The notes beneath the pieces were generated by a model, which made no database searches, was not told where the DNA came from, and worked only from the letters and a program-made list of their open reading frames with translations. Source: Bacillota bacterium (GTDB lineage Bacteria; Bacillota; Clostridia; Tissierellales; Sedimentibacteraceae). From it: DNA of 64,000 bases. Location: positions 155,449 to 219,448 of the forward strand of contig JAEWJT010000009.1 of assembly GCA_023386345.1 (NCBI GenBank), in the 5' to 3' direction. The translations under genes and the position numbers were made by a program. Shown here in pieces: positions 1-7,600 of this stretch (position 1 is the first letter of the stretch; every line of letters begins with the position of its first letter).

Positions 1-1
1 T

Positions 2-1072
2 TTAGGAGTAGATGTTGGTGCGCCGATGTATCCAGCAACTACTTATCAAATTACTACTAAAGAGTCTCCTAACAAAAACACTATAACAATTATTAAACTA
101 GAAGCTTCTTCAATAAATGATAATGTAAGTGAGCTTATATTGACAAAAGATTTATTGGAAAAAGCAATAAATGAAAATGTAGATATTATAGAAGTATCCT
201 TTGGGAAGGCTTTAATTGAGATAAGACCTAATTTTATGGGTAAGGATATAAAAGGTGATATAAAGATAAAACTTGAAAAGAACAACGATGCAACATTTAT
301 TAAATTAGAACAGGATGGCAAGGAATTAAATAAATTAGAAAAGCCTGTTAAAATTATATTACATTATAATGCTGATGTAAGCAATAAAGATAATTTAACT
401 GTACTGTTAGTTGAAAAGGACAAAACAAAAAGCTTGGTAGGGGGAATATATGATTTAAGTACAAAGAGCGTCACATTCCTAACTCATAAACTAGGCGAAT
501 TTAGAGTAGAAGAAAATACTGTAGAGTTCAAAGATTTAGCAAGCTATAGCTGGGCAGAGCAAGCAATAAACAGCATGTCAGCAAAGGGAATAATAGGTGG
601 AAAAGCTACAGATAAATTTTCTCCTTCTGATAATATCACAAGAGCAGAATTTGCAGCATTGATATCAAGAATGTTAAAGTATAACGAAGACATACAAGGT
701 AATTTAACATTTAGCGATATAAAAGCAGATAATTGGTTCTATAAATCTGTATTGACAGTATGTATGAACGGACTTATAAATGGTAAATCTGCAACTAGCT
801 TTGATCCAAATGGCAATATAACCAGAGAGGAAATGTCAAAAATAATAGGTCTAGTATTAGCACAAAGCTCATATAAAAAACAAGACAAAAAATTATTAAC
901 AAAATTTAGTGATGGAAGTACTATTGCCTCTTGGGCAGAGGAAGGGGCAGCTATTGCAGTTCACAATGAAATAATAAAAGGCTCAAATGGCAAATTTAAT
1001 CCAAAATCTAATGCTACGCGAGCAGAAGTTGCAGTAATGCTATTTAGATTGTATGAGCTGATAATGAAATAA
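2..1072 (+). CDS. SLH-domain surface protein, 5' end outside window
   Basis: The reading frame is open from the first bases of the window, so the first ATG (position 26) is probably internal and the N-terminus, with any signal peptide, is missing. The visible part starts with about 175 residues of a beta-rich segment ending in a motif resembling the pre-SLH region of the giant protein at 4633-10293. Three S-layer homology repeats follow from about nucleotide 530, each with the usual Phe-x-Asp start and a TRAE/TREE-like motif (TRAEFAAL, TREEMSKI, TRAEVAVM). SLH triplets bind secondary cell-wall polymer, so this is a non-covalently anchored envelope protein. What the missing N-terminal part does is unknown. 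It may belong with the surface proteins of the B12 module downstream, but yitT and separate signals lie between them. Confidence 0.85.
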   Translation, partial: LGVDVGAPMYPATTYQITTKESPNKNTITIIKLEASSINDNVSELILTKDLLEKAINENVDIIEVSFGKALIEIRPNFMGKDIKGDIKIKLEKNNDATFIKLEQDGKELNKLEKPVKIILHYNADVSNKDNLTVLLVEKDKTKSLVGGIYDLSTKSVTFLTHKLGEFRVEENTVEFKDLASYSWAEQAINSMSAKGIIGGKATDKFSPSDNITRAEFAALISRMLKYNEDIQGNLTFSDIKADNWFYKSVLTVCMNGLINGKSATSFDPNGNITREEMSKIIGLVLAQSSYKKQDKKLLTKFSDGSTIASWAEEGAAIAVHNEIIKGSNGKFNPKSNATRAEVAVMLFRLYELIMK

Positions 1073-1094
1073 AGTTTTAAAATATATAACTGAA

Positions 1095-1141
1095 AATTGC
1101 AAAAGTGCGATATCACAAAACGATAACGCACTTTTGCAATT
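1095..1141 (+). terminator. Hairpin after the SLH gene
   Basis: A 15-bp perfect inverted repeat (1095-1109 with 1127-1141) with a 17-nt loop lies 23 bp after the stop codon. It has no long T tract, so termination may be partial. Confidence 0.6.
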
Positions 1142-1170
1142 GTTCTCAAAATAAAGATAATATAAGCCCC

Positions 1171-1223
1171 TTGACTAAATGACATTAATGTATTATTATT
1201 AATTTAGTACATAATAATACATT
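1171..1223 (+). promoter_or_regulatory. Promoter overlapped by inverted repeat, upstream of yitT-like gene
   Basis: TTGACT (1171-1176), 17-bp spacer, TATTAT (1194-1199) form a good sigma-A promoter. A 12-bp perfect inverted repeat (1187-1198 with 1212-1223) covers the -10 hexamer and the presumed start, which is a typical operator position. The regulator is unknown; the repeat is very AT-rich, so chance is possible. Confidence 0.5.
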
Positions 1224-1291
1224 ATTTGATAAAAAAATAACAAACTTTCAATCGTACAAAATTATTTGGAACTGTTAAGTTCGGAGGAAAA

Positions 1292-2182
1292 ATGGAAAAA
1301 GTAAAAATGAAAAAAATAAATTTCAAAAATATTAATTTTAAAAGCTTATTAGCAGGGCTTTTAGCAGACTGTATAGGAGCGTTTTTTATTGCTGCTAGTA
1401 TATATGTTTTTGCTAAAAACGCAAACTTTGCTCCGGGAGGGGTAAATGGTGCATCTGTAATTATAAATCACATATCTTCTTGGCCTATAGGTATGGTTAG
1501 CTTATTTCTTAATATACCTATAATAATACTAAGCTATAAGTTTTTAGGTATTAAATTTTTGTTAAAATCATTAAAAACTATGCTTATATCAGCAGCGTTT
1601 ATGGATTATGTTGCTCCTTTATTACCCGCATATACTGGAAATCAACTTTTAGCAGCATTATTTGCTGGAGGCTTGGCAGGGATTGGATATGCTCTAATTT
1701 ATATTCAAGGTTCTTCTACCGGGGGAAGTGATTTTATACTTCTTACTATAAAAAAGCTAATGCCTCATATATCTTTAGGTCAGATAACACAGTTAATTGA
1801 TGGAAGTATAATTATAGTAGGTGGTTTTATATTTGGAATTGATGCGGTATTATACGGTATAATTTATACAGTCGTTTCTTCTGTCATTATGGATAAAATA
1901 ATGTATGGAACAAGCTCTGGAAAGCTTGCTTTCATCATAACTGACAAAGGAAGTGATATATGCAGAAAAATTGATGAGGAAATTGCAAGAGGCTCGACTA
2001 TAATTAATGCTATAGGTTCATATAGCAAGCAAGATAAAGATATTGTTTTATGTGCTTGCAGTAAATCTCAAGTATATCCAATGAAGGCAGCTGTTAAAAA
2101 TATTGATAGCAAAGCCTTAGTAATAATTACCGAATATGATGAAACATATGGACACGGGTTTTTGGATATACATAAAGATTAA
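1292..2182 (+). CDS. YitT-family membrane protein (DUF161 + DUF2179)
   Basis: A 296-residue protein preceded by GGAGG four bases before the ATG. Residues about 15-215 form the multi-span DUF161 membrane domain, including the characteristic stretch FAPGGVNGASVI near residue 47 and a Gly-rich SSTGGSDF segment. Residues about 215-296 are the soluble DUF2179 domain, probably cytoplasmic and ligand-sensing. YitT-family proteins are widespread in Firmicutes and usually occur in several paralogues per genome; transport has been proposed but no general substrate is established. The gene has its own promoter and no functional link to its neighbours is visible. A second in-frame ATG at 1304 is a possible start but is less well spaced from the ribosome site. 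Confidence 0.85.
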   Translation: MEKVKMKKINFKNINFKSLLAGLLADCIGAFFIAASIYVFAKNANFAPGGVNGASVIINHISSWPIGMVSLFLNIPIIILSYKFLGIKFLLKSLKTMLISAAFMDYVAPLLPAYTGNQLLAALFAGGLAGIGYALIYIQGSSTGGSDFILLTIKKLMPHISLGQITQLIDGSIIIVGGFIFGIDAVLYGIIYTVVSSVIMDKIMYGTSSGKLAFIITDKGSDICRKIDEEIARGSTIINAIGSYSKQDKDIVLCACSKSQVYPMKAAVKNIDSKALVIITEYDETYGHGFLDIHKD

Positions 2183-2232
2183 GTAAAATTGAGAAACATT
2201 AAAATTATGTGAAAACTTTCGTATAATACATC

Positions 2233-2261
2233 TTGACATATATTATATTAGATGTTATTAT
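2233..2261 (+). promoter_or_regulatory. Sigma-A promoter of the B12 module
   Basis: TTGACA at 2233-2238, 17-bp spacer and TATTAT at 2256-2261. Transcription would start near 2268, just upstream of the cobalamin aptamer. Confidence 0.75.
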
Positions 2262-2284
2262 TTAGGTATAAAGACATTTGCATA

Positions 2285-2425
2285 TAAACTTGTTTAAAAT
2301 ACGGAATCGGGTGAGAATCCCGAACAATCGGGTTACTGTGTTGTGGAGCAAACTCTGATATGCCACTGCTTAGGCGGGAAGGTGGAGCTAGCGATGAAAC
2401 TTAGTCAGGATACGTTAAGACAAGT
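2285..2425 (+). promoter_or_regulatory. Cobalamin riboswitch 1
   Basis: The leader carries the conserved blocks of the cobalamin aptamer in order: a GGGTGAGAATCCCGA-like segment (about 2308-2323), GCCACTG (2362-2368), GGGAAGGTGGAG (2376-2387), GATGAAAC and GTCAGGATACG (2404-2414). It is followed by an intrinsic terminator at 2504-2540 and then the secreted-protein gene, the arrangement of an OFF switch acting on transcription. The P1 and peripheral stems diverge from the textbook consensus more than in the second copy at 23545. The aptamer ends are approximate. Confidence 0.88.
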
Positions 2426-2503
2426 ACGTAGTATTATTTTCCAACGAAGAATAATATACAGGATAAATTAATATTTTATCATAATTGTTGCTTGAATTTT
2501 TTG

Positions 2504-2540
2504 CACCTGTATTTTTCGTTACGAAAATGCGGGTGTTTTT
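2504..2540 (+). terminator. Riboswitch expression-platform terminator
   Basis: CACCTGTATTTTTCG (2504-2518) pairs with CGAAAATGCGGGTG (2522-2535), with two G-U pairs and one bulge, followed by a T run. It lies between the aptamer and the first gene, so it is the likely B12-dependent terminator. Confidence 0.7.
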
Positions 2541-2730
2541 ATATTGTAAAACTTACTATACTCTGCTTTTAGCAGACGATAGGCGTACTTTGACAACTTA
2601 ATAGTTCATATGCTGACAGGCTAGGCACATGGATGGTGTGTATGGATATAAAATCAGGAGGTGAAGTGTTTTATATTCTACAAGGGAATAGCTTTAATTT
2701 TAAAATAAAATGGGAAGGAGTATTAAAAAA

Positions 2731-4551
2731 ATGAACGTTTTTAAAACAAGAAAAAACAGTAACAAATTTTATGCTTTTGTATTGGCAATGATTATGATTA
2801 CCATGTCATTTATGCCAGCTCAAGCATTTGCATGGAGCTTTACAAACAATCCTGTTGATACAGGAACTGTTAAGCTGTATTTCGGAGATCCTGATTATAG
2901 TGAGGTTCCTCCAGAATCTCTTACGCAGTTTGTGAAAACATCAAATTCACCATTGACTTACCATGCTACCTATATTGGGAGTGATTCGGCAAATTACTAT
3001 CCAGATAGACTTCTGTTGGTAGTAAGACCTAACAGTGGTACGCTTAGTACAGCTATTGTTAGAGAAGACGGGGTTACTGCTACTGCGCCAGCTTTAACTA
3101 CAGGAGTTTATGATATTGATATATCAAAGACAGCTACAACTAGAGAATTTGAATTCACTGCATCAACTGGTGGACCTTCTCAAACAATAATTATTACATT
3201 TGACCAGCCTAAGGATATAAAAACAGGTACAAGCAACTTATTTGCTTACCTGCCAGCACCAGCTCAGTTCGTAAATGAGGGCATGGGAACAGGCGGCTGG
3301 GGAGATGCTTACAGTGCAGCCGGCGACCTTAAGTTTGGAGGCAATCCTACAGGTACAGGAGTTTCTTTGGGAGCTTTTGGAGGATATGCAGTATTTGATT
3401 TTGGGACAACAGGAATAGTTAATGATCCGAATAATAAGTATGGTGCGGATTTTATAGTTTATGGAAATGCTTTTTGGGGTAATTCTGAGGCGGGCGCTAT
3501 ACAAGTAGCTCAAGATAATGGCAGCGGAAAACCTGGAACTTGGTACAATATAGCTGGCTCTGATTATTATAAGAGTGATGTTGTGAAGGACTACAAGGTA
3601 ACATATGCCGATCAGAATCCAGGAAGCACAACAATACTAGCTTCTGTTCCTTTCGTTTCAAGAGATGCAATAGGAGAAACTTATCCTCAAACATGGACAG
3701 GTAATGGTTTGGTGGATAAAAACTCCTACCACAATCACAGTTGGTTTCCTCAAGCTGTAAACTATTTTGCTAATAGAGCAATCAATTCAAAAACTTGCCA
3801 ACCAGTAGATAAAATAGCAGATTTGAGCTTTGTTAATAGAGTTCCGGATGGTATAGATTTAAGCTATACTGATGGTACATTAAAAACAGTTACAGATACG
3901 TCTCTTTTAGAATTTGAAGGAGTCAAGTATGTTACAAGTGGAACAACTACTGGCAACACCCAATTTCTATTTGGCTATGCAGATGTTCACCCAAACAGAA
4001 CGACTGATTTTACAACAGCATACAATCCATATTCATTAAATTCAGTGTCCAATAACACTCAGTATAATACTGCAACAGCTAATACCGGTGGTGGAGACCC
4101 TATAGACATATCTTGGGCGGTAGATGTTAATGGCAGTCCAAAATATTTGGATAAAGTACGCTTTGTAAGAGTATATACAGGAGTTCAGCAGATGAATGGG
4201 GTATTTGGTGAAATATCAACAGAAGTTTTAGGACTTAAGTCTGTAGATCCGGCTGGTTCAAGTGTAGGAGTGACAGCAGCAGCTACTGTATCGTTATCAT
4301 CGACTACATATACACCTGTTGCAGTTTCAGGTAGTAGCACTCAAGGGATAACTACTATAACACAAACCGCTTCAAGCAGGACATATACTATTAATACATC
4401 TGCTACTTACACTTATGTAAATAATGAGCTTATATCTTCAACTTCATTGAAAATTGATTTGAATCCTGGAGAAACAAAGATTGTACGCATTATAACGCAA
4501 AGTGGAAATGAAGAAGCGTATATAAACCTAGTTAAATTTACAAGACCATAA
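2731..4551 (+). CDS. Secreted cell-surface protein of the B12 module
   Basis: A 606-residue protein. GAAGGAG lies about ten bases upstream of the ATG at 2731; the earlier in-frame ATG at 2710 has no ribosome site. The first about 34 residues are a signal peptide (basic start, hydrophobic core, cleavage probably after AQAFA). The mature protein is rich in Gly, Thr, Asn and aromatic residues and predicted to be beta-structured. The segment around GADFIVYGNAFWG and the following WYNIAGSDYY resembles a family usually annotated only as cell surface protein. No SLH, LPXTG or lipobox is seen, so it is released or held by partners. Being the first gene after a cobalamin riboswitch, it is probably a B12-scavenging component, but this is inference from position. 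No catalytic motif was recognised. Confidence 0.75.
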   Translation: MNVFKTRKNSNKFYAFVLAMIMITMSFMPAQAFAWSFTNNPVDTGTVKLYFGDPDYSEVPPESLTQFVKTSNSPLTYHATYIGSDSANYYPDRLLLVVRPNSGTLSTAIVREDGVTATAPALTTGVYDIDISKTATTREFEFTASTGGPSQTIIITFDQPKDIKTGTSNLFAYLPAPAQFVNEGMGTGGWGDAYSAAGDLKFGGNPTGTGVSLGAFGGYAVFDFGTTGIVNDPNNKYGADFIVYGNAFWGNSEAGAIQVAQDNGSGKPGTWYNIAGSDYYKSDVVKDYKVTYADQNPGSTTILASVPFVSRDAIGETYPQTWTGNGLVDKNSYHNHSWFPQAVNYFANRAINSKTCQPVDKIADLSFVNRVPDGIDLSYTDGTLKTVTDTSLLEFEGVKYVTSGTTTGNTQFLFGYADVHPNRTTDFTTAYNPYSLNSVSNNTQYNTATANTGGGDPIDISWAVDVNGSPKYLDKVRFVRVYTGVQQMNGVFGEISTEVLGLKSVDPAGSSVGVTAAATVSLSSTTYTPVAVSGSSTQGITTITQTASSRTYTINTSATYTYVNNELISSTSLKIDLNPGETKIVRIITQSGNEEAYINLVKFTRP

Positions 4552-4569
4552 ACCGTTTTAATTAATAAT

Positions 4570-4610
4570 AGAATGAAAGGAGGCTTAGCTTCCTTTCATT
4601 CTAATTTTGT
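4570..4610 (+). terminator. Strong hairpin between surface-protein genes
   Basis: A 12-bp perfect stem (4570-4581 with 4591-4602), extended to about 15 bp with a three-base loop, followed by TAATTTTGTTTT. It probably terminates most transcripts after the first gene, giving high expression of that gene and lower read-through to the giant protein. It also occupies the first in-frame ATG (4573), arguing for a start at 4633. Confidence 0.75.
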
Positions 4611-4632
4611 TTTGTGTAAAGGAAGAAATACA

Positions 4633-7600
4633 ATGATAAATAAAAATATAAAGGCGACTAAAATTAAAATTCTACCTTTGTTACTTGCTATAATGCTTTT
4701 CTTAAGCTTTACTGGCAATATGAAGGTGGCACATGCAGTTACACCAAATTTTGAAATTAAATTGGATGAAAGTAGTACAAATTTAGACATAATTGATTAT
4801 TCAGATAAAGACCGTATAAAAGACCATAGGGATTCATTCTTGATTATTATACCAGAAGAAACTGTAAGTATTCAGGTGAAGTTTCCAGTTAATGTAGACG
4901 CATTTAATATTGACAATGGTGATTTTTATAATTTTGTTGCAAATACATGGCATACAATAAACTTAAATGATTATGATTTTCCAGATTGGCTTTATGATGA
5001 TTACAAATCATTAGATAACACACTTACTCATTATGTGCTTGATGTATTGGGTGATTTAAGAGAGTATAATATTATACTTCAAATAGGTGACGGTGAAAGT
5101 AATGTTGTTGATAAAACAGCATTGCAGGCAGCAATCAACACAAATATCGATGGATATTATTACGATGAGAATGACCGTTGGAATGGAAACGAATATATTG
5201 GTAAAGGAAAAAGTTTTTACGGTTCTTATCTTACAGCTTACAATCGAGCTGTTGAGGTAAATAGTAATCCAGATAGTACACAAGGGCATATTGATGAAGC
5301 AACCTCAAATCTTAATAATGCTATATCAAAGCTTATATCAACATATAACGTAAATGCCACCTTGTTATACGAAAAAATACAAGAAGCTAAAAATCTTCCT
5401 GAAAATCAATATACTAAACCAACTTGGAAAAGCTTTCAGAGTTTTTTACCTCAAGCAATTGATATGCGAAATTCTCTTTATATTGCCGACACCACAAGCC
5501 CTACAGCTATAAATGTAGCGTCTTATCAAATAAATGTAGATAGTACAACAATTGAGCTAAGTAAAAGAATTTCAGAGCTTAAATTTGTTGCAGGGGAAGA
5601 ATTAGTAGAAAAGGCTCTGTGTGAATACAATCATATAAAGGATATTGCCAGATATTATGATCCTGCCAAGATGGAAGAATCAGATTATACAGCTGAAAGT
5701 TGGACTAATTTTATATCTGCCAGAACAGCTGCATTTAATTGGATAAATTCTCATACTGCACCTGCAGAAGGAGATCCATCTGCAGATCTTTATGAGCTAA
5801 TAAATAACGTATATCCAAACTTTGTTTACAATTGTCATTTTGGATTAAAGAATAGCTTAGATTCGGTAACTATTTCGCTAAAGGTAATTGATAGCTTAAA
5901 TATCAGAGCTGGTGAAGATATTGAAGGTCTAAGCGGATATTATAATCCTTCAGTTAAATTGAATGATGGGAAACATACAGTCAAGGACGCTTTGAAGATA
6001 GCCTCTCAAGAGACGGGAAAACAGCTTGTATATAATACAAATTATGCAAAGTTAAAGAGCACAAATGCCACAGCTGTATATATAAATGGAGTATTTTATA
6101 AATTATTAGAAGTTGAAGGCAGTGAATTTTTAACTAATATAAACACTGGTATGCGTATAGGTTCGGATAAATTTTATCCAGAAAATTTTGTGCTTCGAGA
6201 TGGAGATGAGGTAGTATTTGCATATTTGCAGCAACCAACATTCCTTGTATCATCAGGAGCTGGGTATCAACCTTATCAGCTAAAAGACATAATTGATTAT
6301 GTAAAATCTTCAAGGATAAAACAAGATGGAAAGCTTGTTTCTGAGATTACAGTTGTTGAGGGAGAAAGCTTCAATCTAACTGCTGAAGCTACTAAGGCAT
6401 ATTCTCAGAACTTTGGAGCATATTTCCCATACTCAGGTGCAACCTTATTTGAAAGTGGTAGATCGTCAACAGATTCAAGCTTTATTCCTGCAACACATAA
6501 AACAGATGTTACTACAGATTTATCGGGAAATTTTAGCTACACTCTCTATGGAGAGGGATACTATACCCTTACTCTACATGATTTAAGGGAAAATAATTAT
6601 GAAGATAAGACTTTATATGGGCTTACCGCTGGAGACACAATAAAAGTACATGTCCTTAAGTCAAACAATCCTAAAGCTGTAAAAGATAATTTGATAGTAG
6701 AGCTTAAGGGTGTATATAATGCTTATGACGAAAGCTATTTTACATCTTCGGACTGGAAGATAATAGCTGATGTTTATAATGCTTCTGTTGTATCAATAAA
6801 CTCATTAGCAGATTTGTATGATGCAAGACAAGCACAGCTAAGCGCTATAAGAAGCATAAAGAATATACAGGCAAAAACTACTGAAGATAATAATAAAAAA
6901 CTAACTGAATTTAAAGCTATTTTGACAAGATTGTCGGATAATGCTTCGCTTATTGATAAAAGTGTTGAATTTTTAGCAACTGATCTTGTCAATAGATATG
7001 AGGAGCTTAGTACATATCAAAAAAGCAGACTTACAGGAATAGAAGAAAATAAATATAATTCAATAAAAAAAGCTTTAGAGAATGGATTGCCTGAAGCTAA
7101 GGAATATACTATAAGCTTAAGCTTTAAAGCAGATAAGGCTGAGGCAGAAGCAGCGCTAAAGGATATGATGGGATATGTTCTAAAAAATGGAACAGAGGTG
7201 TCAACATTAAATTTAGCCTATGTTAGTCAACGAGATATAAAAGGTAATAATATATTAACCAATAATCATATGCTATTTAGTGTGGATGAAAGTGGTAATA
7301 TAAAAATATTCGATGCAAAAGCATATCCAGACAATATTATTTATTTATCTCCAACAATTCAAAAATACGCTTCTCTGTTCAGTGAGGTAGCTGGTAATGG
7401 ATGGGAGATGCTAAATGATGGACCGCTGTATCAAAACAACATAGCAGTTAAAGGAAGAACTATACTCATAGGAGGTATTCCTTACGAATTAAAAAGCATT
7501 ACTGCAGATGGTGTTACTCAGATGAGTAATTTCCAGCATAATGTTACTGTTCCTGATTGGAAAAGTAAGGAAGGCTTATCTTATGAAGTAGCTAGCTTTA

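Noticed and set aside
2642..2734. A 30-codon frame ending in an ATGA overlap with the surface-protein start
   Set aside because: No ribosome site precedes its ATG and the peptide has no recognisable feature; overlap with the next start is expected by chance in AT-rich DNA.
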